Positions 47,076 to 55,782 of a stretch of DNA of 64,000 bases are shown in pieces. Position 1 is the stretch's first letter. Each line of letters opens with the position of its first letter. The notes under the pieces are model-generated. The model made no database searches and was not told the DNA's origin. It saw only the letters and a program-made list of their open reading frames with translations. The stretch is from assembly GCA_015099395.1 (NCBI GenBank), contig AP024096.1:4216001-4280000 (forward strand), in the 5' to 3' direction. Position numbers and translations under genes: made by a program. Source of the stretch: Ktedonobacteria bacterium brp13. GTDB lineage: Bacteria > Chloroflexota > Ktedonobacteria > Ktedonobacterales > Ktedonobacteraceae.

Positions 47076-47340
47076 AGACACTACTCCTCTCTGCCACATT
47101 GGTTCCTGAGCTCGCGTGCCCTTATACTGTGGCGCTCGAAGCGCGACTCTCTCATGATCGGTCTGGCTCAGGAACGCAGCCAAGGAAGTGCGAGCTTTCT
47201 CAATCGGTCGAGCCGGGTGGAGAGGGTAGACTTTCCCTGGCACGTTCAACATTTGTATGGAACAAGGGTATCCTTGTTCATGCCCTCTGTCGAGAGGGCT
47301 TGTTCTTAGTTTACTGTATAAGGAGAAGAGCGGAGAGAAA
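47076..47340 (-). ncRNA. Candidate bridge/seek RNA region of the IS110 element
   Basis: The 265-bp leader upstream of the transposase has two adjacent hairpins: GAACAAGG-GTAT-CCTTGTTC (47260-47279) and GCCCTCT-GTCG-AGAGGGC (47282-47299). IS110-group elements encode their guide RNA in this upstream non-coding end. That this copy does so is an inference from position and structure; the RNA ends and guide loops were not determined. Confidence 0.4.
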
Positions 47341-47908
47341 CTAGTAGACAATCTATCTATGCTAAAACATAGAGTCTGGCAGGTGGTTGAGCTAACAATA
47401 ACCTCACAAATATCCCATGTCTGGAAAATGTCTCGCTCTCAGACGCATCCAACAGCAATTTCAACCTTTCAGTTGACCCTGACTATGAAGTACAATATGT
47501 AATCGATAGCGAAACAGCATGAGTAGCGCATGAGCGTTTCTCAAAAAACGCACGGCGTGGTCATAGCCGTAAAGATATACAATATGTACATAGTGCTGAT
47601 CAAAAAACGAGCACCTATAATATACTACAAAATAAGCGTTATATTACTGAATACAGTCCATATATTCGTCCATTTCATATTCAGCTCTTGCTCCCAGGAA
47701 GGTACGTGTAGACACTGGACAGTCAGAATGGACGGAGCATCCGCGCATGATAGTAGGAGAACAAGGATAGAATGGAAAAAGAGATCGCGGTCATTGAGCT
47801 AAAACACCTCTTTTGCCCGTCACCAGACTACCCTGAGAACCGTTACAGAAGGTATAGAACGTATACATGTTCGCATCTTTGCTATCGCATGCGGAAAAGG
47901 AGTTCATC
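47341..47908. other. 568-bp AT-rich interval
   Basis: No supportable gene. Contains the promoter region of the response regulator; AAGGAG at the right end is its ribosome site. A plus frame at 47530-47802 has no ribosome site and no recognisable motif. Confidence 0.4.
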
Positions 47909-48346
47909 ATGCCACGAGAGGTCATTCCTCCAGCGGCCCAAAGCCCACGGAACACAACCATTTTAATAGTAGAAGACGATGCTGATATTGCTCAGTTTTT
48001 ACAACAACTTATAGAGGAGGAGACACCATATCATACCGTGGTGATCAATAACGGTCAGACCGCATTGGAGGATGCCCCCGACATCAATCCCTGCCTTCTG
48101 CTGCTTGACTATCGGCTCCCCAAGGTCAATGGCCTGGAACTGTATGATCGGCTACAACAGGAAGGTATCACCCGGGGCGTGCCAGCCATCATGATGAGCG
48201 CAACCTTGCCCGTCAAAGAACTGGAACAACGTGGTATTTATCAACTGCGCAAGCCGATGGATATCGGTAGCGTTATTCGTATGATCACCCATGCACTCGC
48301 TAGCTTCGAAGAGCGCTCACTACAAGAGCAGTACAATTATCCCTAA
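47909..48346 (+). CDS. Single-domain response regulator (CheY-like)
   Basis: A 145-aa receiver domain with no output domain. The acidic pocket is VEDDAD (Glu22-Asp24), the phospho-acceptor Asp67 lies in CLLLLDYRLPKVNGLELY, the switch Ser in MMSAT and the Lys in LRKPMD. Probably relays a phosphate from a histidine kinase located elsewhere. The ATG at 47909 has AAGGAG 6 nt upstream. It is 350 bp upstream of ftsZ on the same strand, with a terminator between. Confidence 0.92.
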   Translation: MPREVIPPAAQSPRNTTILIVEDDADIAQFLQQLIEEETPYHTVVINNGQTALEDAPDINPCLLLLDYRLPKVNGLELYDRLQQEGITRGVPAIMMSATLPVKELEQRGIYQLRKPMDIGSVIRMITHALASFEERSLQEQYNYP

Positions 48347-48368
48347 AGAGAACAGTACCAACGTAACT

Positions 48369-48409
48369 GCCGGCTTTGATCGCTGTCTGTAGATATAATC
48401 AAGGCCGGC
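48369..48409 (+). terminator. Intrinsic terminator of the response regulator gene
   Basis: GCCGGCTTTGAT pairs with ATCAAGGCCGGC with one mismatch across 17 nt, followed by TATCTTTTTGG. The remaining 48410-48698 carries the ftsZ promoter region and no gene. Confidence 0.75.
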
Positions 48410-48698
48410 TATCTTTTTGGAAAGTAACAACCTAACCTACTTGACACTCTTGTTACAATGCGGGAAGAATGCTTTAATTACGTCAGGTGCCCTTCCCTTA
48501 AAGACAGGGCCTCTATTCTGTTATTACCCTGATAATCAGTATTTTACAACACACTCTATCTACATCCTGATGTGAAACGCAGTGTAAAAGATGTTGATGG
48601 GACATGATGCCAGGGCTAAACCTGATTGGCCTCACACTAACAAACAACACGGAAGAACGGGACGCTGTAATGTGTGCCGTACGTTTCGATGAGAGGAA

Positions 48699-50381
48699 AT
48701 GGGGGTGTGCATACAACCTATGCCAGATGATGCATACAAACGAAACATGGACCAGGAACAATGGATGGAGAAAGCCAGAAATAAACCTGCTGCAGAGCAG
48801 AACGATCAATGGGCATTGCTGCATAATGAGGTCGCTGGCACGCCAGAATTTTTAGCGCAATCGCAGGCGGACCAGATCAATCAACGCAGTTCTGGCTGGG
48901 GTCAGCGCTATACTGATGGTGAGCCTCTCTCTTCTTCTCATTCACCCTTCGCTTTTGAGGCTCCAATGCAGGCACCACATCATGTCGATATTGTCGTGGT
49001 TGGTGTCGGTGGCGGTGGTATGAATGCGATCAACCGGATGATCAATACTCATGTTCGCGGTGTCCGCTTTGTGGCAATGAATACCGACGCTCAGGTGCTG
49101 GCACTCTGTCAGGCCCCCGATCGTATCTGTCTGGGCCAACACCATACGAAGGGTCTGGGCGCTGGTGGCAATGCGTCCGTGGGAATGCGAGCCGCGACCG
49201 AGAGTACCGCTGAAATTGAGGAGGCGCTCGGTAATGCGGATCTCGTATTTATCGCCGCTGGTATGGGCGGTGGCACCGGGACAGGGGCAGCTCCAGTTGT
49301 CGCTTCGATCGCGAAAAAGATGGGTGCATTGACGGTCGGTATTGTTACGTTGCCCTTTACTTTTGAGGGGACACGCCGCCGTCGCATCGCAGAACAGGGT
49401 CTGGCTGAGCTTAGCGCTGAGATCGATGCGCTGATCACTGTTCCCAATGATCGCTTGCTCAGTACTGTTGCCCGCGAGCGCAATCTCTCCGATGCGTTTA
49501 AGGTCGCAGACGATATTCTGCGCCAGGGCGTCCAGGGTATTGCAGAGGTTATCAATGTGCCGGGCATGGTGAATGTTGATTTCGCCGATGTCCGTAGCGT
49601 GCTACGCGAGGCTGGTAGCGCATTGATGAGTCTTGGACAGGGGACTGGACCAGAACGTGCACAGCAGGCAGCCGAAGAGGCAATCGCCGGCGGCTTCTTA
49701 AATGTGACCATTCGTGGTGCGAAGCGCGTCCTTTTCAACATTAGCGGTGGAGAGGATATGACGCTGTTCGAGGTCAACGAGGTCGCAGAGCGTATCGGCT
49801 CCGCTATTGATGATACAGCAGACATTATTTTTGGAGCCGTCATCGATCCTGCCCTTGAAGATACGATCCGTGTGACGCTCATCGCAGCCGGGATGGAAGA
49901 GTTGCATTCCTCGCGTTCTAGCACTATCTCCTCACGCTCAACCTCATCGTCACCATACTCGTTCCAGACGCCCTCGGGGCCGCCATTCCTGCGGCGCTCA
50001 AGTAGTATTGGCGAAGCATCAAGGGCGGCGATCCCAACACCAGCCCAGCCAATCACGCCGACACCACGAGTACCAGGGGCACCACAGCTGCACGCAGAGC
50101 AGATCCCAGCGCGAGCGCCCGCCGCACGACCATTTCCAGGGCAGGTGGCACGACCGGGACAACAAGGGCAGCAAACGCCGCTGGCTCGCGCACGCGATCC
50201 ACAGACACCACCACCTGGAAGTATACGGCAACAACGCAGTCTGAACGATCTGCGAGGGATTCGAGGCATGGGAAACGCCGAGCGAAGGCAGGAGCCGCGC
50301 CGTTATCAACCAACCGCAGACGATGACGGACCCATAGATCCACCACCATTTCTGAAACGCTATGAGCACGAAGAACTCTAA
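48699..50381 (+). CDS. ftsZ: Cell-division GTPase FtsZ
   Basis: A 560-aa tubulin homologue that forms the Z-ring. After an N-terminal extension of about 85 residues come VVVGVGGGGMNAINRMI, the tubulin signature AAGMGGGTGTGAAPVVAS, the T5/T6 loops (PFTFEGTRRRRIAEQGL; ALITVPNDRLL) and the T7 loop NVDFADVRSVL. The C-terminal 170 residues are a Pro/Arg/Gln-rich linker ending IDPPPFLKRYEHEEL, matching the conserved FtsZ tail peptide. Longer than the usual 350-400 aa because of both extensions. Start uncertain: ATG 48699 and GTG 48705 share GAGAGG, and ATG 48720 is possible. It is not in a division/cell-wall cluster here. Confidence 0.95.
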   Translation: MGVCIQPMPDDAYKRNMDQEQWMEKARNKPAAEQNDQWALLHNEVAGTPEFLAQSQADQINQRSSGWGQRYTDGEPLSSSHSPFAFEAPMQAPHHVDIVVVGVGGGGMNAINRMINTHVRGVRFVAMNTDAQVLALCQAPDRICLGQHHTKGLGAGGNASVGMRAATESTAEIEEALGNADLVFIAAGMGGGTGTGAAPVVASIAKKMGALTVGIVTLPFTFEGTRRRRIAEQGLAELSAEIDALITVPNDRLLSTVARERNLSDAFKVADDILRQGVQGIAEVINVPGMVNVDFADVRSVLREAGSALMSLGQGTGPERAQQAAEEAIAGGFLNVTIRGAKRVLFNISGGEDMTLFEVNEVAERIGSAIDDTADIIFGAVIDPALEDTIRVTLIAAGMEELHSSRSSTISSRSTSSSPYSFQTPSGPPFLRRSSSIGEASRAAIPTPAQPITPTPRVPGAPQLHAEQIPARAPAARPFPGQVARPGQQGQQTPLARARDPQTPPPGSIRQQRSLNDLRGIRGMGNAERRQEPRRYQPTADDDGPIDPPPFLKRYEHEEL

Positions 50382-50415
50382 GGACTCTAAAAGGCGAGAA
50401 TACAAAGGGAGCAGG

Positions 50416-50450
50416 GAGTGATGCTGCTCCCGATGGCAGCAGCATCACTC
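50416..50450. terminator. Hairpin between convergent ftsZ and KGG genes
   Basis: GAGTGATGCTGCT pairs perfectly with AGCAGCATCACTC across 9 nt. It has no T run on either side; position suggests it ends both transcripts. Confidence 0.6.
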
Positions 50451-50470
50451 AACTCAATACATACAAGTCG

Positions 50471-50743
50471 CTACTCAGCAGAATCAGAGTTGACCCGGCC
50501 TCTTTCGCCGCCCTTCTTCCCAATCCGTGAGTAAAATTCCGAACCTTGCTGTCGTTTTGTTGACTCGCCGCCCTTCTTCCCAATCTCAGCATAGAATTGT
50601 GGTCCCCGCTTCTCTTTTACGGTCTCGCCACCCTTCTTGCCGATCTTCGAGTAGAACTCTGGACCATACTTCTCACGCACAGCTTGACCACCATGTTTCG
50701 CCTTCTGTGATCCTGGCTCGGGTCCGCGCTTATTGTTTGCCAT
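50471..50743 (-). CDS. KGG-repeat stress protein (GsiB-like)
   Basis: A 90-aa, very hydrophilic protein made of four repeats of about 20 residues, each with a KGG or HGG core: AKHGGQAVREKYGPEFYSKI, then three GKKGGE units with GPQFYAEI and GSEFYSRI. This is the KGG (Stress_B) pattern of Bacillus GsiB, a LEA-like stress protein, probably disordered when hydrated. The repeats are visible in the DNA as near-identical blocks. The ATG at 50743 has a weak ribosome site. Confidence 0.88.
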   Translation of the reverse strand: MANNKRGPEPGSQKAKHGGQAVREKYGPEFYSKIGKKGGETVKEKRGPQFYAEIGKKGGESTKRQQGSEFYSRIGKKGGERGRVNSDSAE

Positions 50744-50838
50744 AGAAAGTCCCGCCTCTCATAAACTTCGTACCCACATGTTCCCAACAAAATCAGCGGT
50801 GAGACATTCTACTTGTATGAGAACATCTCGCTGCTTCC

Positions 50839-51747
50839 CTACTGCGACTGATGTTCACGCGCCTGCGCCACACGATTGGCAATCAGCGCCGCTGTGATAC
50901 CAGCGCCAACACCGTTGTCGATATTGACGACCGATAAACCTGGCGCACACGTTTGCAACATCGAAAGCAATGCGGCAACACCTTTGCCGCCCAGTCCATA
51001 TCCGATCGATGTCGGCAACCCAATCACCGGAACCGGTACTAACCCCGCAATCACTGATGGCAATGCTCCATCCATACCAGCGGCAACTATCATCACATCT
51101 ACCGTATCTGCGAGAAGTTCACGCAATGGCTCAAACAGGCGGTGCAAGCCTGCAACACCAACATCGTAGATAGTTGTGACTCTACATCCCATCTCTTCTG
51201 CGATCAGGACCGCCTCTTCCGCCACCGGAATATCTGAGGTGCCCGCGCTTAGTACCCCTATATGTCCTCCTGTACGCCTCGGCTGGTAGTCGGGGCGATA
51301 GATAACCATAGCATGAGCCGCTTCATGGTAACGAACAGTGTATGCATGAAACTCTTGTTGGAGAGGGGAAACAGAATCGGGGCGCAGACGACTGATAATG
51401 GCGCGTCCTGTGCCAGAAAGTAAACTGTACACCATTGAAATAATCTGCGCTGTTTCCTTGGTTGCTCCAAAGATGACCTCCGGGGCACCTTTCCGCTGCT
51501 CCCGCCGGGGATCGGGCCGTGTCTGAATGACAGATGAGGGCTGCGCGTTTGCTCCAAATTGGGAGGAGTGCTCAGTCGCACTTTTATCTTCATCAATGGA
51601 ACCGACCGACTCTTGCACATGCTCAGAATGCCCCAATTCGCTTGTGTTGCTTCCCAACATCTCATCACTGAACATTTGCGCCAGGAGTTCGAATTGTTCA
51701 TCGATTTCGTAATTCACGAAACTATCACCTCTAATTATTCTTTGCAT
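50839..51747 (-). CDS. larB: LarB, pyridinium-3,5-biscarboxylate synthase
   Basis: A 302-aa protein. LarB carboxylates and hydrolyses nicotinic-acid adenine dinucleotide in the first step of the nickel-pincer cofactor pathway. The C-terminal 150 residues are the AIR-carboxylase/PurE-like fold (IGVLSAGTSDIPVAEEAVLI; IVAAGMDGALPSVIAGLV; GLPTSIGYGLGGKGVAALLS). The N-terminal 90 residues hold an acidic, low-complexity insertion (SNTSELGHSEHVQESVGSID) before APEVIFGATK, where homology resumes. larC and larE are not in the window. ATG 51747 chosen at the start of compact homology; the ribosome site is weak. Confidence 0.9.
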   Translation of the reverse strand: MQRIIRGDSFVNYEIDEQFELLAQMFSDEMLGSNTSELGHSEHVQESVGSIDEDKSATEHSSQFGANAQPSSVIQTRPDPRREQRKGAPEVIFGATKETAQIISMVYSLLSGTGRAIISRLRPDSVSPLQQEFHAYTVRYHEAAHAMVIYRPDYQPRRTGGHIGVLSAGTSDIPVAEEAVLIAEEMGCRVTTIYDVGVAGLHRLFEPLRELLADTVDVMIVAAGMDGALPSVIAGLVPVPVIGLPTSIGYGLGGKGVAALLSMLQTCAPGLSVVNIDNGVGAGITAALIANRVAQAREHQSQ

Positions 51748-52066
51748 AACGATTACCCATCTGCATCCTACAACCAATCACAATATAACACAGTCCACCT
51801 TATTCAGCAAGCCAACGGTAGCACTTTCTTAGTCATAAGTAGTGATTAATCATTTTTCCTACAATAGCAGTAATCACTTAATCACTATGCACTTCTTGTG
51901 CTCTTTATCCTTTGGGCTATTCATACCCTGTGACAGCAATAACTATGTTATACTGTAAAATGCTTGCATACTTGAGTCAGGCAGACTCTTTACTCTCTTG
52001 ATTGCCTGATCTGTGTTTGCTTTATGAGCAATCGTTCAATAAGGATTGTGGAAATTCTGTTTTATT
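51748..52066. other. 319-bp intergenic region, divergent genes
   Basis: AT-rich and without a gene. Lies between the divergent larB and lipoprotein genes and should contain both promoters; no single consensus stands out. Confidence 0.4.
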
Positions 52067-52561
52067 ATGAAGAAAAAAACTTATGCTCTTTTATTCACTC
52101 TGCTCCTCCTCGCTTTCTCTACCCTTATCTCAGCCTGTGGAGCACCAGCAACGGCGGCAGAGGCAACAGCAACAGCAACCCCTACACCACAACCTACTCC
52201 AACTCTGATTAATAAAAACTTTCAGTCACAGCTCTCGCCGATCCCTGCACTACCCAGGTATACATGTGGTGCCTGGGCTTCAAATCGTTCGCCAGGTATG
52301 TATAGCACGATTACTATCTATGCCAAACTGACCCACGATGTGCAGGGAGTTGCAGGTGCTCCGGCCACTGGTGTGGTCCACTTCGATAGCTATGATGCAC
52401 CTCTGGGCTCAACTCCTATCAGTGATAAGGGCGGCTATGTGATCTTTTATCTTCCACTACAAGGACGACAACCCCATATGATACCGGCAACCATCGATAT
52501 TACGTTTACGGTCCAGGGGAAGGTCGTTGCATGCTCGCAAGCTTTCTTTACACCCGCTTAA
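52067..52561 (+). CDS. Secreted lipoprotein, unknown function
   Basis: A 164-aa lipoprotein. The signal is MKKKTYALLFTLLLLAFSTL followed by ISAC, the lipobox Cys near residue 24, then a low-complexity Ala/Thr/Pro spacer (ATATATPTPQPTPT). The mature domain of about 110 residues looks like a beta-sandwich (STITIYAKLTHDVQGVAGAP; GGYVIFYLPLQG) with two Cys (CGAW and VVACSQ) that could form a disulfide. No family recognised. ATG 52067 has a weak site. Confidence 0.75.
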   Translation: MKKKTYALLFTLLLLAFSTLISACGAPATAAEATATATPTPQPTPTLINKNFQSQLSPIPALPRYTCGAWASNRSPGMYSTITIYAKLTHDVQGVAGAPATGVVHFDSYDAPLGSTPISDKGGYVIFYLPLQGRQPHMIPATIDITFTVQGKVVACSQAFFTPA

Positions 52562-52585
52562 CTACTCATTTTCCAGTGTACGCTA

Positions 52586-52633
52586 AAAGAGACCTCTCTC
52601 GACTTAATAGTGAAAGCTGAGAGTTGTCTCTTT
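52586..52633. terminator. Terminator between convergent lipoprotein and mutM genes
   Basis: AAAGAGAC (52586) pairs with GTCTCTTT (to 52633) with further pairing inside (CTCTCTCG with the GAGAG region) and TCTTTTTC follows on the plus strand. Confidence 0.7.
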
Positions 52634-52671
52634 CTTTTTCGTATGTAAGCAAGCTACTTCTATTGTAGTGT

Positions 52672-53649
52672 CTACGTCAAGGCTTCCGAGGCTTCCGAGG
52701 CTTCCGCTGCTACGGTCTCGCCGGGGAGCGTCGGTGCCTGCTGGCATTGCGGGCAAAAATGCGCGCTACGCTGGGCGATAACCATACGTTCAATGACGGT
52801 TCCACAGCGTGGGCAGGGCTTCCCTTCTTGTTGATATACATGCACATGGTTGTAGTTATCCCCCGCCTCGCCCCATAGATCTCGGTAGTCATTAAATGAG
52901 GTACCACCATGCTCGATACCGGAAGCCAGGACGCTGATAACTCCTGCATGTAAGAGTTCGACCTCTGCAGCACTGAGGCTATCCGCTCGTCGCGAGGGAT
53001 GAATATGCGCGTAGTACAATGCCTCATCGGCGTAGATATTCCCAATGCCTGCGACAACCATCTGATCCAACAAGACCTGTTTGATGACACTGCGCCGACC
53101 AGACAGTACGGCGGCAAAATAGTCACGCGTGAAATCATCTTCCAGCGGCTCCGGTCCTAAGCCTCTCAGCGCAAGCTGCTCCTGGCTACGCGACCAGAGT
53201 TCGACGCGACCAAATTTACGTGGATCGGTAAAAAGCAGGCAGCGTCCATCCTCCAGAACAAAGCTCACCCGACAATATTTCATCTCATGCGTCAATGTCA
53301 TCCCCGCAGCGGGCGCATAATGATAGGTCGGGCCCTTTGTCGCCCAGGCAGATGGATCCAGCTCACGTAGACTGGTATCCAGCTGCCAACCGGGCGGTAG
53401 TAACAGGAAGTTACCGGTCATCCGACGATGTACCGAGAGCAGTTGATCTCCACTCAGATCAACTAAGAGAAATTTGCCGCGCCTGCGTATCCCTTCGATC
53501 TGCAATCCGGCAATCTCAGCAAGAAAATCTGGCAGGGCAGGATGGCCAATCGTACGATCCCAGAAGACCTGTGCTTCGCGAATCGTTGCCCCCACCACTG
53601 AAGCACGTAGTTGACGTGCGGTATACTCAACCTCTGGCAATTCTGGCAT
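52672..53649 (-). CDS. mutM: Formamidopyrimidine-DNA glycosylase
   Basis: A 325-aa base-excision repair enzyme (Fpg) that removes 8-oxoguanine and FapyG and nicks the strand. It begins MPELPEVEYTARQL with the catalytic Pro2 and Glu3; GKFLLVDLSGD holds the conserved Lys; the H2TH region and DEALYYAHIHPSRRADSL follow; the C-terminal zinc finger has CPRCGTVIERMV and FCPQCQQ. It is longer than usual by a 25-residue tail ending in the tandem EASEASEALT, coded by a 9-bp repeat. ATG 53649. Confidence 0.95.
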   Translation of the reverse strand: MPELPEVEYTARQLRASVVGATIREAQVFWDRTIGHPALPDFLAEIAGLQIEGIRRRGKFLLVDLSGDQLLSVHRRMTGNFLLLPPGWQLDTSLRELDPSAWATKGPTYHYAPAAGMTLTHEMKYCRVSFVLEDGRCLLFTDPRKFGRVELWSRSQEQLALRGLGPEPLEDDFTRDYFAAVLSGRRSVIKQVLLDQMVVAGIGNIYADEALYYAHIHPSRRADSLSAAEVELLHAGVISVLASGIEHGGTSFNDYRDLWGEAGDNYNHVHVYQQEGKPCPRCGTVIERMVIAQRSAHFCPQCQQAPTLPGETVAAEASEASEALT

Positions 53650-53676
53650 TATAGCTCCTGATCTTTACCATTCTCT

Positions 53677-53722
53677 ACAGAGAAAGACACGAGTCTTTTC
53701 TACTACTCGTGTCTTTCTCTGT
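53677..53722 (-). promoter_or_regulatory. 18-bp perfect hairpin upstream of mutM
   Basis: ACAGAGAAAGACACGAGT pairs perfectly with ACTCGTGTCTTTCTCTGT across 10 nt. It lies between the stop of the DUF3267 gene and the start of mutM, both on the minus strand, and most likely terminates the DUF3267 transcript. Confidence 0.7.
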
Positions 53723-53752
53723 GTTAGCAATACACATGCACACCAGTATATA

Positions 53753-54397
53753 TCATCCTACTGCATCCACGCTCCACGCGGTATAGCCAGTCTCTGTATC
53801 CTCCAGGAGTATGTTCGAGGGCAGATGCGCGATCCGTTGCGCAACCATGATATCACCGGCCGCACCAGAGAAGTTACCAATAAAGGCCAGCAATAGATAG
53901 GAGGCGATGCCTGGCTGCAACAGCGTGACGACAATGCCAAGCAGTGTCAGCACAATCAAAGGAGCCAGGCCAACGACGAGGTAGTGATTTCGGCGAAAGA
54001 GCTGCTCACGCGCACCACAATAGATCGCTAGCGGCAGATGTGCACCAAAGTGGGGTTTGCCACCCCATAGTATAAAGCAGATACCGTGAATCAGTTCGTG
54101 AAGCGGCAGAATGACAATATAGCCGATCACATTGATAATGATCCAGAACACCACGCTCCAAACGGAGAGCGAAGCAAGCCAGACATGATACTGCCAGTGA
54201 AACGTCAACAGATTGAGACCCACAAAGAACACTGTCCCCGCAATGAAAAGAACCAGACTCAGCATGGCGAGAGGGCGTAGTGCCTCTCCTTCTAGTAGAG
54301 CCAATGCATCGATTTTGCGCAATTGCCCGGCATCGATTGCAGTCTGCTCTTGCTGACGCCTCAGCGTATGAAAACGATCCACAACGAATAGCGACAT
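53753..54397 (-). CDS. DUF3267-family membrane metalloprotease-like protein
   Basis: A 214-aa membrane protein with about four to five hydrophobic segments. In the third, ILPLHELIHGICFILWGG carries the HExxH-like HELIH, the hallmark of DUF3267 proteins related to M50 zinc proteases; the later NFSGAAGDIMVAQRI could supply another ligand. The substrate is unknown and activity is inferred. ATG 54397 follows GAGAGG; the frame is open to an ATG at 54427. Confidence 0.82.
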   Translation of the reverse strand: MSLFVVDRFHTLRRQQEQTAIDAGQLRKIDALALLEGEALRPLAMLSLVLFIAGTVFFVGLNLLTFHWQYHVWLASLSVWSVVFWIIINVIGYIVILPLHELIHGICFILWGGKPHFGAHLPLAIYCGAREQLFRRNHYLVVGLAPLIVLTLLGIVVTLLQPGIASYLLLAFIGNFSGAAGDIMVAQRIAHLPSNILLEDTETGYTAWSVDAVG

Positions 54398-54507
54398 AGC
54401 ATTATATACCTCTCGTTTGTTGCGCATATCATATCACATCGCCTGTTCACCTTCTCTCTCTCTTCTCTCTCGTCAGTTCCCACCCTTCTGCTGATGAGAG
54501 CACACCA

Positions 54508-55485
54508 TTACGCGGGCGGCTCTTCTGGAAGGAGATGCAAGAGCGTTGCCTCTATCTTTTGCCATTCCTGTTGCTCGGCTTCAGTACTAGAGATACGCCG
54601 CTCACTGTCGGATGAGGATTGCATACGTTGCAGGACACGACGACGAAAACCATCGAAATGCTCTTGCTGACGCTGCGGTGGAGGCATGATATGCAACGCA
54701 ATGTCCTCGGGATTATAAAACTCGTTGGGCGTAAAGGCCAGCGAGACGAGATGGGCATAGCCACGAATGAGCAGGAGCCGCGCCTCTGGCACGAAATAAT
54801 CTACCTGCGTGGATGATAGTAACAAACAACCAGCAACACGGCAGGCATACATAATAGGGCAGGCCACTGCACTTACTTCGTGCTCAACTTGATACGCAGG
54901 GAGGAAGGTCTTGTTAGTGCGCAGATCCCCGATCTGCTCTAAGCGACAGGAGACCGTGACGTGGCCGGCCAGGGATTCTGCCCCTAATAAGAGCGCCTTC
55001 TCCTCCAGGTCTCCACCCCACGGCGGCGAACCAAGCCCGACACTCTCACGTAAGCTGCGAATCTTGCCATCACGCAATGGCATACAGCGTACAACAGTAA
55101 TGGCCATCCCGATACGTTCAGGATCAAGCTGCTTCAATGCCTGCTGCAAGACAAGACGGGTGATCGACCAGAAGCGTAAGAGATCAGGGATACTGGCACG
55201 CGCCTCCAGAACTTCCATTATAAACTTATGTGGAATATCCTGTTCGCTGGTATCAATCTCTAGTTCAGAGATATCAGAGGACACTTTTTCGAGTAACTGT
55301 TGCAGCTGGTTGCGCTGCTGCTTGGGCAAGGCCCGTAACAATTGACGCATATTGTGCGGACGCGGCGTTGATTCACCAGAGGCCCAGCGAACCAGGGTTA
55401 TTGAGTGCACACCAATGTCGCTCGCAATACGATCACGCTCTGTATTATTACTGATAATGCTACTTAGAAATTCACGCCAATCCAT
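54508..55485 (-). CDS. XRE-type DNA-binding protein with GAF-like domain
   Basis: A 325-aa protein. Residues 1-60 form a helix-turn-helix (ERDRIASDIGVHSITLVRWA then SGESTPRPHNMRQLLRAL). Residues about 105-255 look like a GAF sensor domain (DLLRFWSITRLVLQQALKQL; MAITVVRCMPL; CPIMYACRVAGCLLLSSTQV). Probably a one-component regulator responding to a small molecule. Starts at ATG 55485. Upstream (55486-55782) is the divergent promoter region shared with ribonuclease Z; no gene in it. Confidence 0.78.
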   Translation of the reverse strand: MDWREFLSSIISNNTERDRIASDIGVHSITLVRWASGESTPRPHNMRQLLRALPKQQRNQLQQLLEKVSSDISELEIDTSEQDIPHKFIMEVLEARASIPDLLRFWSITRLVLQQALKQLDPERIGMAITVVRCMPLRDGKIRSLRESVGLGSPPWGGDLEEKALLLGAESLAGHVTVSCRLEQIGDLRTNKTFLPAYQVEHEVSAVACPIMYACRVAGCLLLSSTQVDYFVPEARLLLIRGYAHLVSLAFTPNEFYNPEDIALHIMPPPQRQQEHFDGFRRRVLQRMQSSSDSERRISSTEAEQQEWQKIEATLLHLLPEEPPA

Positions 55486-55782
55486 AAGATATCCTCATAA
55501 GCCCTAAGAAATAAAATATACAATAGTACCACTATTGTATATCATTGCAGCACAACAACACAACCTTGAAATGATCCAATCTTCTAGCTTTTTTCGCCTC
55601 TTTCCGAATAACAACATCAATAGATACGAATACACAAAGCCTGTTAGCGCTACTATGTATAGACGAGATAATGAAGAGATTGTAGCTGTTGAGTCAGGAT
55701 GACGCTTTGACTCTTTCACATCCGCAATTATCCATGATATGATGGCAAAAAAGAGAACCTTTTACGAAGGAAAGACTGTACA

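Noticed and set aside
45654..47309. Plus-strand frame of 551 codons
   Set aside because: Antisense of the IS110 transposase, which has an intact DEDD site and ribosome site on the minus strand.
49109..50269. Minus-strand frame of 386 codons
   Set aside because: Antisense of ftsZ; low-complexity product rich in Arg, Ser and Ala.
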